This document shows positions 9,983 to 18,022 of a stretch of DNA of 64,000 bases, in pieces; the first letter of the stretch is position 1, and each line of letters opens with the position of its first letter. Position numbers and translations under genes: made by a program. Under the pieces are notes generated by a model that made no database searches, was not told where the DNA came from, and saw nothing but the letters and a program-made list of their open reading frames with translations. Source of the DNA: Sphingomonas changbaiensis NBRC 104936 (lineage in GTDB: Bacteria; Pseudomonadota; Alphaproteobacteria; Sphingomonadales; Sphingomonadaceae); contig NZ_BBWU01000048.1 of NCBI RefSeq assembly GCF_000974765.1, positions 1 through 64,000 of the forward strand, written 5' to 3'.

Positions 9983-10478
9983 TCACATTCTCCGCGGGTT
10001 CGTTTGCCTGGCGCATGAACAGCGCGCGCCCGAGCAGGATCAGAACGCCGATGGTAATCGCGGCGTCGGCGACATTGAAGACCAAAAAGGGGCGGAAGTC
10101 GCCGAAGTGCAGGTCCAGGAAGTCGACCACGTAGCCGAACCGCACCCGGTCCAGGATGTTGCCGATCGCACCGCCCAGCACCAGGCCCAGCGCGGCGACG
10201 TCGCCCCGGTTCTTTTCGCGCCACAGCCAGACCAGCACGCCGGTCCCGATCGCCGCCGTCAGCGCCACCAGCGCCCAGCGCATCGTCTCGGACCCGGCGG
10301 TCAGGAATCCCATCGACACGCCGTAATTCGGCACGAAGTGAAAGCGGAAGATCGGCAGCAGCTCGACCGTCCCGACCGTCAGCAGGTCGAGCGGCCCCGT
10401 CATCACCCACTTCACCAGCTGGTCGACGACGAAGACCGCAAGCGCGATGAGAAGGCCAAGGCGGCGGGTATTGCTCAC
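9975..10478 (-). CDS. lspA: LspA, lipoprotein signal peptidase (signal peptidase II)
   Basis: Aspartic protease of the inner membrane that removes signal peptides from prolipoproteins. Four hydrophobic helices; catalytic aspartates in GGAIGNILDRVRFGYVVDFL and FNVADAAITIG. I choose the GTG at 10478, nine bases after a GGAGG site (167 residues); a TTG two codons earlier sits too close to the site. ileS lies upstream, a common ileS-lspA order. A family B repeat separates the two. Confidence 0.94.
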   Translation of the reverse strand: MSNTRRLGLLIALAVFVVDQLVKWVMTGPLDLLTVGTVELLPIFRFHFVPNYGVSMGFLTAGSETMRWALVALTAAIGTGVLVWLWREKNRGDVAALGLVLGGAIGNILDRVRFGYVVDFLDLHFGDFRPFLVFNVADAAITIGVLILLGRALFMRQANEPAENVNA

Positions 10479-10494
10479 CGACAAAGACCTCCAC

Positions 10495-10572
10495 TCCGTT
10501 CGTTTCGAGCGAAGTCGAGAAACGCGCGTGACGTCGAGCTCCGCTTCTCGACTGCGCTCGAAGCGAACGGAG
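10495..10572. repeat. family B palindromic repeat, copy B2
   Basis: Inverted repeat with ends CTCCGTTCGTTTCGAGCG and CGCTCGAAGCGAACGGAG and an inner GAAGTCGAGAA/TTCTCGACT pairing. It lies between ileS and lspA, immediately before the lspA ribosome site, so it could affect the relative expression of the two genes. Confidence 0.88.
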
Positions 10573-10577
10573 TCTGG

Positions 10578-13499
10578 TTACGCACCCACCACCTCCGAAC
10601 ACCGCGCACACAGCGCCCCATCCTCCGGCACTTCCGGCAAATGCCGCCAGCAACGGCCGCATTTCAGGCGCTCGGTCCTCGTCACCGCGATCGTATCGCC
10701 GGGCGAGACCTTCGCCACGATGAACAGCTCCTCCAGGTCGGCGTCGGCGCGCTCCGGCACCGTCACCTCGGCCTCAAGGCTCGATCCGATCACCTTCTCA
10801 CGGCGCAGCGGTTCGATCGCTTCGGTGACTTGTCCTCGAAGCGACCGCAGCGCATCCCACTTGGCGCTAAGCGCCGGGTCCAGCCACCCCGCATCCACCT
10901 CAGGCCATTCCGCGAAGTGCACGGACTCCAACCCGCTCATCTCGAGCGAAGTCGAGAGACGGGTCTGCCACACTTCCTCGGTCGTGAACGGCAGCACCGG
11001 CGCCAGATACCGCACCAGCGCATTGAACAATATGTCCAGCACCGTCCGGTACGCCCGCCGCTTCGGGGACGCGGGCGCGTCGCAATAGAGACAGTCCTTG
11101 CGGATATCGAAGAAGAAGGCGGACAGGTCCTCGTTCGCGAACTCGCTCAGCCGCCGGACGTAGCGATTGAACTCGAAGCCGTTCACCGCCTCCTTCAGCT
11201 CGCGGTCCAGTTCCGCCAGCCGGTGCAGGATATAGCGTTCCAGCTCCGGAAACTCGGTCGTGCGCTCGGCCTCGCCGAACCCGTCCAGCGCGCCCAGCAG
11301 ATATCGGAAGGTGTTGCGGAGCTTCCGGTACGCGTCGGACGCGCCGGCCAGCACTTCCTTGCCGATCTTCACGTCCTCGAAATAGTCGGTCGAGGCGACC
11401 CACATGCGCAGGATATCGGCGCCGCTTTCGCTCATCACCTTCAGCGGGTCGACGACGTTGCCCAGGCTCTTTGACATCTTGCGCCCCTGCCCGTCGAGCG
11501 CGAAGCCGTGGGTCAGCACCGCCGCATAAGGCGCCCGCCCGCGCGTGCCGCAGCTTTCCAGCAGCGACGACTGGAACCAGCCGCGATGCTGGTCGGAGCC
11601 TTCGACATACAGGTCCGCGCGCGCGTCCATGCCGTAGCGCGCCTCGATCACGAACACGTGCGTCGAGCCGCTGTCGAACCACACGTCGAGAATGTCGCCG
11701 ACCGGCTCATAGTCGACCGCGTCGTAATCGGGCCCAAGCAACGCCTGGTGATCGGCCAGGAACCACGCATCGGCCCCGCCGGCGCGGAATGCCTCGATGA
11801 TCCGGTGGTTGACCGCGGGATCGCGCAGATACTCGCCGGTCCTGCGGTTCACATACAGCGCGATCGGCACGCCCCAGGCGCGCTGGCGGGAGATGACCCA
11901 ATCCGGCCGTCCCTCGACCATCGCCGCGATCCGGTTGCGCGATTTCTCCGGCACCCACCGCGTCCGTTCGATCGAGTCGAGCGCCAGTTCGCGGAGGGTG
12001 GGGGCGTTACTTCCCTCTCCCATCGGGAGAGGGCGACTCGCCTCTGGCGAGCGGGGTGAGGGCGACAGGGTTTGGTCGCCCTCACCCTCCCACCGCTGCG
12101 CGGCGGGTCCCTCCCTCTCCCGCTGGGAGAGGGGCTTATCCATCCCGATGAACCATTGCGGGGTCGCCCGGAAGATCACTTTCGCCTTGGACCGCCAGCT
12201 ATGCGGATAGCTGTGGCGATAGTCTGCGCTCGCCGCCAGCAGCGCGCCGGCTTGCGCCAAGTCGGAACAGATCGGCCCGTCCGGCGCGTTGAACTTGGGG
12301 TTGATCACCGATCCCTGGCCGCCCAGCCACGCCCAGTCGGCGCGATACTTGCCGTCGCCCTCGACCGCGAACACCGGCTCCAGCCCGTGCGCCTTGCACA
12401 GCTCGAAATCGTCCTCGCCATGATCCGGCGCCATATGGACAAGGCCCGTGCCCTGGTCGGTGGTGACGAAATCGCCCGGAAGGAACGGCCGCGGCTTCGC
12501 GAAGAAGCCGCCGAGATGGTGCATCGGGTGACGGGCGATCGTCCCGGCGAGATCGGCGCCGGAGTGGAAGCTGTCGATCGACCAGCAACCATCGAGTTCG
12601 GGATCCGATGGCCCGCGAAGAAGAGCATCAACCCTGCTCTGAAACGCCTCCACAAGCTCGGTCGCGACCAGAAAGGGTCCGATTTTCGGTCCGTCGTGGG
12701 TGCGGCACGATGTCAGCGCATAGTCCACCTCCGGCCCATAGGCGATCGCCTGGTTGACCGGGATCGTCCACGGCGTGGTCGTCCACACCACCGCATGCGC
12801 GCCGACCAGTTCCGGGATCGGGCTCTCGACGATCTCGAACGCCACGTCGATCTGCGTGGACGTGATGTCCTCATACTCGACTTCGGCTTCGGCCAGCGCG
12901 GTCTTCTCGACTGGGCTCCACATCACCGGCTTGGCGCCGCGATACAGCTGGCCGGTCTCGGCGAATTTCAGCAGCTCGCCGACGATCGACGCTTCGCTGT
13001 CGAACTTCATCGTCAGATACGGGTCGTCCCAGTCGCCCATCACGCCCAGGCGCTGGAATTGCTCGCTCTGGATGCCGACCCACTTCGCCGCATAGGCCCT
13101 GCATTCGGCGCGGAACTCGGCCGGCGGCACGTCGTCCTTGTTCAGCTTCTTCTTCCGGTATTCCTCCTCAATCTTCCATTCGATCGGCAGGCCGTGGCAG
13201 TCCCAGCCCGGGATGTAGGGCGCATCCTTGCCCATCAGCGATTGGCTGCGGACGATGATGTCCTTCAGCACCTTGTTCATCGCATGGCCCATATGGATGT
13301 CGCCATTGGCGTAGGGCGGGCCGTCATGCAGGATGAACCGCTGCCGCCCGGCGCGCTTCTCGCGCAGCCGCTGATACAGCCCCATCGCCTGCCACCGCGC
13401 CAGAATCGCCGGCTCCTTCTGCGCAAGGCCCGCTTTCATCGGAAAGTCGGTTTTCGGCAGGAAGACGGTGTCGCGGTAGTCGGGAGGAGTATCGGCCAT
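10578..13499 (-). CDS. ileS: IleS, isoleucyl-tRNA synthetase, with repeat-encoded inserts
   Basis: Class I synthetase charging tRNA(Ile). The protein is 973 residues; the E. coli enzyme is 938. HIGH motif at HMGH (69-72), KMSKS near 673-677 (GRKMSKSLGN), editing domain between them, and a C-terminal zinc finger with CGRCW and CARC. Residues about 455-496 (starting near GMDKPLSQ and ending near NAPTLRELA) are encoded by a family C palindrome, and about 846-858 (RLSTSLEMSG) by half a family B element. Both lie where loops are expected, and the frame is maintained. As ileS is essential, the product must tolerate them. Confidence 0.96.
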   Translation of the reverse strand: MADTPPDYRDTVFLPKTDFPMKAGLAQKEPAILARWQAMGLYQRLREKRAGRQRFILHDGPPYANGDIHMGHAMNKVLKDIIVRSQSLMGKDAPYIPGWDCHGLPIEWKIEEEYRKKKLNKDDVPPAEFRAECRAYAAKWVGIQSEQFQRLGVMGDWDDPYLTMKFDSEASIVGELLKFAETGQLYRGAKPVMWSPVEKTALAEAEVEYEDITSTQIDVAFEIVESPIPELVGAHAVVWTTTPWTIPVNQAIAYGPEVDYALTSCRTHDGPKIGPFLVATELVEAFQSRVDALLRGPSDPELDGCWSIDSFHSGADLAGTIARHPMHHLGGFFAKPRPFLPGDFVTTDQGTGLVHMAPDHGEDDFELCKAHGLEPVFAVEGDGKYRADWAWLGGQGSVINPKFNAPDGPICSDLAQAGALLAASADYRHSYPHSWRSKAKVIFRATPQWFIGMDKPLSQREREGPAAQRWEGEGDQTLSPSPRSPEASRPLPMGEGSNAPTLRELALDSIERTRWVPEKSRNRIAAMVEGRPDWVISRQRAWGVPIALYVNRRTGEYLRDPAVNHRIIEAFRAGGADAWFLADHQALLGPDYDAVDYEPVGDILDVWFDSGSTHVFVIEARYGMDARADLYVEGSDQHRGWFQSSLLESCGTRGRAPYAAVLTHGFALDGQGRKMSKSLGNVVDPLKVMSESGADILRMWVASTDYFEDVKIGKEVLAGASDAYRKLRNTFRYLLGALDGFGEAERTTEFPELERYILHRLAELDRELKEAVNGFEFNRYVRRLSEFANEDLSAFFFDIRKDCLYCDAPASPKRRAYRTVLDILFNALVRYLAPVLPFTTEEVWQTRLSTSLEMSGLESVHFAEWPEVDAGWLDPALSAKWDALRSLRGQVTEAIEPLRREKVIGSSLEAEVTVPERADADLEELFIVAKVSPGDTIAVTRTERLKCGRCWRHLPEVPEDGALCARCSEVVGA
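10926..10963. repeat. family B half element, copy B3, inside ileS
   Basis: One arm of the family B palindrome (core TCTCGAGCGAAGTCGAGAGA), without the mirrored arm seen in B1 and B2. It is in frame in the 3' third of ileS. Confidence 0.75.
12011..12136. repeat. family C palindromic repeat, copy C3, inside ileS
   Basis: A 126-base element, equal to 42 codons: CCCTCTCCC...GGGAGAGGG at the left, an inner CTCGCC/GGCGAG stem, and CCCTCTCCC...GGGAGAGGG at the right. It is entirely within the ileS reading frame and is a clear relative of intergenic copies C1, C2 and C4. Confidence 0.9.
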
Positions 13500-13551
13500 A
13501 AGTCCGGCGCCCTTAGCGCGCCTGTGTGTGGTTTTCTACACGCACGTCAGT

Positions 13552-13706
13552 TGGTTCACGCGAAGACGCGAAGCCGCGAAGGGACGGTGAAGCATTCATC
13601 CTCGTTGCCCTTCCGGCGGAGCCGGAGATGAACTGGCTAAAGGATCGGCTCCGCCGGCCGAGACCCGCTCGAACTCTTCGCGCCTTCGCGTCTTCGCGAG
13701 AACCAA
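13552..13706. repeat. family F inverted repeat, copy F1
   Basis: Outer arms GGTTCACGCGAAGACGCGAA and the complement TTCGCGTCTTCGCG...AACC, with a less structured middle that includes a GGCGGAGCC stem. It fills the gap between ileS and the glycosyltransferase. The 3' run AACCAAAAAA next to the arm could make it a terminator on the plus strand. Confidence 0.85.
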
Positions 13707-13711
13707 AAAAC

Positions 13712-14893
13712 CTAAGGCACAGGCCCCATGCGCGGCACGGTGCCGCCGGCGGCGCGTTGGCGGAGGACGCGGAGGTAGGTGTCGACCAGCGCCTGGTTCA
13801 CCTGGTCCCAGCCGAAGCGCTCGGCCGCCTTTTCGCCCGCGGCGCCCGCCGCCCGCCGCACGTCCGCGTCGGTCGCATAGACCGAAAGCGCATCGGCAAA
13901 TCCCTCGATCCAGCCCGGCCGCACCAGCCGCCCGGTCACGCCGTCGCGCACCAAGCTCTCGCTCCCGGTCGCGATCGCAGCGACGACCGGCACCGCGCAC
14001 GCCATTGCTTCCAGCGTGACGTTGCCGAACGTCTCGGTGACGGAGGGGTTGAACAGCACGTCCATGCTGGCGACCGCGCGACCCAGATCGGCGCCCCCTT
14101 GAAAGCCGGCGAACACCGCGTCGGGCAGCCGTCGCTCGAACCAGTCGCGCGCCGGCCCGTCGCCGACCACCAGCACGCGGTGCTTCACGCCCCGGCGGAC
14201 AAGCCCGTCGATCGCGTCCGAAAACACGTCGAGGCCCTTTTCCATGACCAGCCGGCCGAGGAACCCGATCGCGACGTCATCGTCCGCGATGCCGAGCCCG
14301 CGCCGCCACTCGAGGTCGCGGCGGCCGGGGTTGAAGATCTCCCGGTCCACGCCGCGCGTCCAGATGCCGACGTCATAGCTCATGCGCTGGTCGCGCAGCA
14401 CCTGCGCCATCGAATCGGATGGCGCCACGATCGCGTCGCAGCGGCGGTAGAAGCGGCGCAGGATGCCCTCGATCACCGGCTCCAGGAAAGCGAGCCCGTA
14501 ATAGCGCGGATAGGTCTCGAACCGCGTGTGCACCGACGCGACAACGGGCAGGTTTCGCCGCCGCGCGAAGCTGACCGCGCGGTGCCCCAGCACGTCGGGC
14601 GCCGCGACATGGAACAGGTTCGGCCGGAATCCGTCCAGATCGCGCCGCAGCCGCGCCGGGATGCCGGTCGAAAAGCGATATTCCGGCCGCCCCGGAAAGG
14701 CGAAGCTGGGCGCGGACACCAGCTCGCCGGCGGGCGGAAAGGCGGGCGTATCGGTCGTCGGCGAATAGACGCGCACCTGCGCCCCCTGGCGGAGCAGATA
14801 GCCCACCAGCCGGTTGAGCGCCTGGTTGGCCCCGTCGCGGACATAGTTGTAGTTGCCGCTGAACAGCGCGATGCGAAGGTCGCTGGCTTGCAT
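13712..14893 (-). CDS. GT4-family glycosyltransferase (probable mannosyltransferase)
   Basis: Retaining GT-B fold enzyme, 393 residues from the ATG before QASDLRIALFSG. The N-terminal acceptor half carries the GNYNYVRDGANQALNRLVGYL glycine region; the C-terminal half carries the nucleotide-sugar site GRLVMEKGLDVFSDA and the EX7E-type motif in SVTETFGNVTLEAMACAVPVV. Closest in style to GDP-mannose-dependent alpha-mannosyltransferases of lipid or polysaccharide assembly. No signal peptide; probably membrane-associated on the cytosolic side. The longer open frame upstream is repeat-derived and was not used. Confidence 0.85.
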   Translation of the reverse strand: MQASDLRIALFSGNYNYVRDGANQALNRLVGYLLRQGAQVRVYSPTTDTPAFPPAGELVSAPSFAFPGRPEYRFSTGIPARLRRDLDGFRPNLFHVAAPDVLGHRAVSFARRRNLPVVASVHTRFETYPRYYGLAFLEPVIEGILRRFYRRCDAIVAPSDSMAQVLRDQRMSYDVGIWTRGVDREIFNPGRRDLEWRRGLGIADDDVAIGFLGRLVMEKGLDVFSDAIDGLVRRGVKHRVLVVGDGPARDWFERRLPDAVFAGFQGGADLGRAVASMDVLFNPSVTETFGNVTLEAMACAVPVVAAIATGSESLVRDGVTGRLVRPGWIEGFADALSVYATDADVRRAAGAAGEKAAERFGWDQVNQALVDTYLRVLRQRAAGGTVPRMGPVP

Positions 14894-14933
14894 CGGCGTG
14901 CTGTTAGTCGCCCCGCGCCGGCTTCTCAACTTT

Positions 14934-15017
14934 TCGTCATGCCGGACTTGATCCGGCATCCCGCTTCTTCTTTCTTCGCTCAGTAAGCGGGACCCCGGCT
15001 CAAGGCCGGGGTGACGA
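14934..15017. repeat. family E repeat, copy E2
   Basis: Two hairpins, CATGCCGGACTTGATCCGGCAT-like on the left and CCCCGGCTCAAGGCCGGGG on the right, joined by a C/T-rich spacer with CCCGCTT/AAGCGGG. It sits in the divergent promoter region between the glycosyltransferase and the glycerophosphodiesterase. Confidence 0.85.
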
Positions 15018-15030
15018 GGGGAGACGGCCT

Positions 15031-15993
15031 ATGCCTTTTGTGATCGGCCATCGCGGCGCCTCCGGCGAGCGGCCGGAACACACGCTCGCCGCCTATGCGC
15101 TGGCGTTCGATCAGGGCGCGGACTTCGTCGAACCCGACGTCGTGCCGACGAAAGACGGTCACCTCGTCGCCCGCCACGAGAATGAAATCTCCGGCACCAC
15201 GGACGTCGCCGACCACCCCGAATTCGCCGTTCGCCGCACGACGAAGACAATCGCCGGCCACACGCTGACCGGCTGGTTCACCGAGGACTTCACCCTCGCC
15301 GAGCTCAAGACGCTGCGCGCCCGCGAACGGCTGCCGCAGCTCCGCCCGGCCAACACCGCGTATCGCGACGAGCCCATCGTCACCCTCGACGAACTAATCG
15401 CCTATGCCCGTGATCGCGGCCGCGGCGTCGTCGCCGAGATCAAGCATTCCAGCTATTTCGCGTCCATCGGTCTGCCGATCGAGCAGACGCTGGTCGCAAC
15501 CTTCGCCCGCAACGGCTGGACCCGCCGCGACGATCCGGTCTGGATCGAGAGCTTCGAAGTCGGCAATCTGAAAGCGCTTCGTTCGGCGACCAACCTGAAG
15601 CTGGTCCAGTTGCTGGAGGAAAAAGGCGCGCCTGCCGACGGCGGCGCCGAAAGCTACGCGGCGATGACCACGCCCGGGGGTTTGCGGACGATCGCCGGCT
15701 ATGCCGATGCGATCGGCCCCGCCAAGGCGCTGATCGTCCCGCGCGACCCGGACGGCCGCTCGCTGCCGCCGACGAGTCTGGTGGACGACGCGCACGCCGC
15801 CGGCTTGAAGGTCATTCCCTGGACCTTCCGCGCGGAGAACCTGTTCCTTCCGGCCGAACTCCGCACCGGCCCCGATCCCCGCACCCACGGCCGCGGCGCC
15901 GACGAACTGCGCATGTTCGCGAGCGCCGGCGTGGACGGCCTGTTCACGGATTTTCCGGGGGAGGCGGTCAAAGCATTTTCCCCTCCCTTCTAG
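15031..15993 (+). CDS. glycerophosphodiester phosphodiesterase
   Basis: Hydrolyses glycerophosphodiesters (deacylated phospholipids) to glycerol 3-phosphate and an alcohol. TIM-barrel of 320 residues. Catalytic His in GHRGASGERPEHT (about 6-18), metal ligands in FVEPDVVPTKDGHLVARHE (Glu, Asp and second His), and the C-terminal ASAGVDGLFTDFPGEA. The ATG is preceded by GAGGGGAGA. No signal peptide is visible although many GlpQ enzymes are periplasmic, so it may be cytosolic. The stop codon TAG lies within the following family D repeat (TTCTAGGGAGG), so the last few residues come from the repeat. Confidence 0.92.
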   Translation: MPFVIGHRGASGERPEHTLAAYALAFDQGADFVEPDVVPTKDGHLVARHENEISGTTDVADHPEFAVRRTTKTIAGHTLTGWFTEDFTLAELKTLRARERLPQLRPANTAYRDEPIVTLDELIAYARDRGRGVVAEIKHSSYFASIGLPIEQTLVATFARNGWTRRDDPVWIESFEVGNLKALRSATNLKLVQLLEEKGAPADGGAESYAAMTTPGGLRTIAGYADAIGPAKALIVPRDPDGRSLPPTSLVDDAHAAGLKVIPWTFRAENLFLPAELRTGPDPRTHGRGADELRMFASAGVDGLFTDFPGEAVKAFSPPF

Positions 15994-16105
15994 GGAGGGG
16001 TTAGGGATGGGTATCGGCCGAAGGCCGAGCAAAACGCCAAAGGCCGAGTGTTGATCGCCTGCGGCGACACCCACCCCCAACCCCTCCCTTTCAGGGAGGG
16101 GAGAA
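15980..16105. repeat. family D palindromic repeat
   Basis: Two CCCCTCCCTT...AGGGAGGGG hairpins at the ends and a GGCCGA-rich middle, about 126 bases, between the convergent glycerophosphodiesterase and fasciclin genes. It overlaps the stop of the former and ends just before the stop of the latter, so it may terminate transcription from both sides. Confidence 0.8.
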
Positions 16106-16111
16106 AAACCC

Positions 16112-16666
16112 CTACGGCATCAGCACCGTATCCACGACGTGGATCACGCCGTTCGATTGCATCACGTCCTTGATCGTGACGTCGCTGTTGCCGCCCTTGG
16201 CGTCGGTCAGCACCAGCGTGCCGCCCTTCATCCACGCGGTCAGCGGCTCGCCTTCGACCGTGGTCAGCGTCGCCTTGCCGCCACCTGCCTTGATCGCAGC
16301 CATCAGGTCCCTGGACGTCATCCGCCCCGGCACCACGTGATAGGTCAGGATCTTGGTCAGCGTGTCCTTGTTCTCGGGCTTGACGAGGGTGTCGACGGTG
16401 CCCGCCGGCAGCTTGTTGAACGCGGCGTTGGTCGGCGCGAAGACGGTGAACGGCCCCGCTCCCTTCAGCGTGTCGACCAGGCCCGCCGCCTTCACGGCCG
16501 CGACCAGTGTCGTATGATCCTTGGAGTTCACCGCGTTGTCGACGATGTCCTTCGACGGATACATCGCCGCACCGCCGACCATCACGGTCTTTTCGGCCGC
16601 ATAGGCACCGGAGATCACGAACGCGAGCGAAAGAGCCGCAGCCGCGGCTTTCAGGGTGGTTTTCAT
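16112..16666 (-). CDS. exported fasciclin-domain protein
   Basis: A 184-residue secreted protein: signal peptide with cleavage near AYA-AEK (residue 23-24), then one FAS1 domain with the family motifs FTVFAPTNAAFNKLPAG (H1 region) and LTYHVVPGRMTS, ending in GVIHVVDTVLMP (H2 region). FAS1 domains mediate adhesion or ligand binding. It lies downstream of an anti-sigma and ECF sigma pair on the same strand, so it is a plausible target of that sigma factor. Confidence 0.92.
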   Translation of the reverse strand: MKTTLKAAAAALSLAFVISGAYAAEKTVMVGGAAMYPSKDIVDNAVNSKDHTTLVAAVKAAGLVDTLKGAGPFTVFAPTNAAFNKLPAGTVDTLVKPENKDTLTKILTYHVVPGRMTSRDLMAAIKAGGGKATLTTVEGEPLTAWMKGGTLVLTDAKGGNSDVTIKDVMQSNGVIHVVDTVLMP

Positions 16667-16770
16667 TTGTTGTCCCTCTTGCAGATCCGCGGCATCCCTC
16701 CCGGTCGCCGCTGAGTCGAGCTACGCAACAAATGTGACGGCGGATGCACCGCCGCGGCTAAATATACGCC

Positions 16771-17436
16771 TCAAACCGCGGACATGATACCGGTCATCAC
16801 GACCGGCCCGGTCGGCTGGCCGGTGGGTGAGCCGCCCGCCGGCTCCAGCGACAGCGCCAGCATCACCCCTTTCGCCAGCATCGCGCGATGCTCGGGCCTC
16901 ACCATCATCGTCGCCGCCGCCTTTTCGGGCACCACGCCCAGCGACCGCGGCTTGCCGTCTGCCGGGATCACCCACAGCTCCGGGGCCTTGCCGCGCGCGT
17001 CCATGCCGACCGGGTTCACCACCATCCGGCCCGCGCTCTTGTCATAGGTGATGCTGACGACGCCGCTGCCCTCCTTCGGCGTCAGCGACGCGACCATCAT
17101 GTGCGCCGGTACGGCCGCCTGCGTCACGGGAACGGTGCCATCCGGCCGTGCGATCACCACGCCAAGCAGGATGGCCGCGGCCGCGCTTGCCGCGAAGGTG
17201 GCGAGGCGCCAGCGTCGCGCCGGGTCGGCGGGGGCGACGTCGTTGGCGGGCAGGCGCGCGACGATCCGGTCCCACAGCTGCGGCGGGGGCGCGCGCTCGG
17301 GGCCGAGCAGCGGATCGAGCCGCGCGCGCCAGGCATCGACGGCTGCCGCAAAGGCCGGATCGCTCGCCTCGCGCGCACTTGCGTCGGTCAGCCCGAGCGC
17401 GTGCTCCGCCGCTTGCAGGTCGTCGTCGTCGGTCAT
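16771..17436 (-). CDS. anti-sigma factor (RskA/ChrR-like, membrane-anchored)
   Basis: A 221-residue protein with a cytosolic N-terminal zinc-less anti-sigma domain (LWDRIVARL near 60), one transmembrane helix at about 74-95 (LATFAASAAAAILLGVVIA), and a periplasmic RskA-type domain with GKAPELWVIPADGKPRSLGV. It should hold the ECF sigma factor inactive until an envelope signal. The ATG overlaps the sigma factor's stop as ATGA, the usual coupling of such pairs. The much longer open frame upstream lies over the sigma gene in another frame and is not real. Confidence 0.88.
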   Translation of the reverse strand: MTDDDDLQAAEHALGLTDASAREASDPAFAAAVDAWRARLDPLLGPERAPPPQLWDRIVARLPANDVAPADPARRWRLATFAASAAAAILLGVVIARPDGTVPVTQAAVPAHMMVASLTPKEGSGVVSITYDKSAGRMVVNPVGMDARGKAPELWVIPADGKPRSLGVVPEKAAATMMVRPEHRAMLAKGVMLALSLEPAGGSPTGQPTGPVVMTGIMSAV

Positions 17437-18014
17437 CGGCACAGGCAATCGCGAAGCTTGATCAGCGCGCGGCGGATGCGGCTCTTGATCGTGCCGAGCG
17501 GCTCGCCGCTGCGCTCGGCCAGCTCGGAATAGGTCGCGCCTTCCAGAAATGCGGTGCGGATCAGCGCCGCTTCGCCGCCGCCCAGCTCGGCCAGGCAGCC
17601 GTGGAGGCGGCGGGCGTCGCTGTCCCGCTCCAGCAGCGCGTCGGCGCGCGGACTCTCGTCCGCCACGCCATAGGCATCGTCGATCGGCGCCGTGCGTCGC
17701 GTGCCCCGCGCCCGCAGCCGGTCGATGGCGGCATTGCGCGCGATCGCCGCCAGCCAGGTGATCGGGCTCGCGCGCGACGCGTCGAAGCGGTCGGCGCGCC
17801 GCCAGACATTGGCATAGGCTTCCTGCAACGCGTCCTCCGCATCCTGTCCCTCGCCCAAGATACGGCAGCACACCCCGTAAAGTTTCGCCGACGTGCGCTG
17901 GTACAGCTCGTGAAACGCGCGCCGGTCGCCCGCGGCAGCGCCGGCAATCGCGCCGACCAGCCGCTCTCGCGCCGCGTCTCCATCCGGCGGAGCCGCCGAT
18001 CGCACCAGCTCCAT
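17433..18014 (-). CDS. ECF RNA polymerase sigma factor (SigK-like)
   Basis: A 193-residue sigma-70 family factor with region 2 (GDRRAFHELYQRTSAKLYGVC and EDALQEAYANVWRRADRFD) and region 4 (AFLEGATYSELAERSGEPLGTIKSRI as HTH). It has no region 3 or region 1.1, as in ECF factors. I start at ATG before ELVRSAAPP. It is followed by its anti-sigma factor with a 4-base overlap. No firm own-promoter motif was found upstream, so autoregulation is only an expectation. Confidence 0.9.
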   Translation of the reverse strand: MELVRSAAPPDGDAARERLVGAIAGAAAGDRRAFHELYQRTSAKLYGVCCRILGEGQDAEDALQEAYANVWRRADRFDASRASPITWLAAIARNAAIDRLRARGTRRTAPIDDAYGVADESPRADALLERDSDARRLHGCLAELGGGEAALIRTAFLEGATYSELAERSGEPLGTIKSRIRRALIKLRDCLCR

Positions 18015-18022
18015 GCGCCCGT

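Noticed and set aside
9588-11474. 628-codon plus-strand open frame across lspA and ileS
   Set aside because: It crosses several real genes on the other strand and includes repeat sequence; no protein features.
12072-13631. Long plus-strand open frame opposite ileS
   Set aside because: Antisense shadow of a real gene with the typical composition bias and no motifs.
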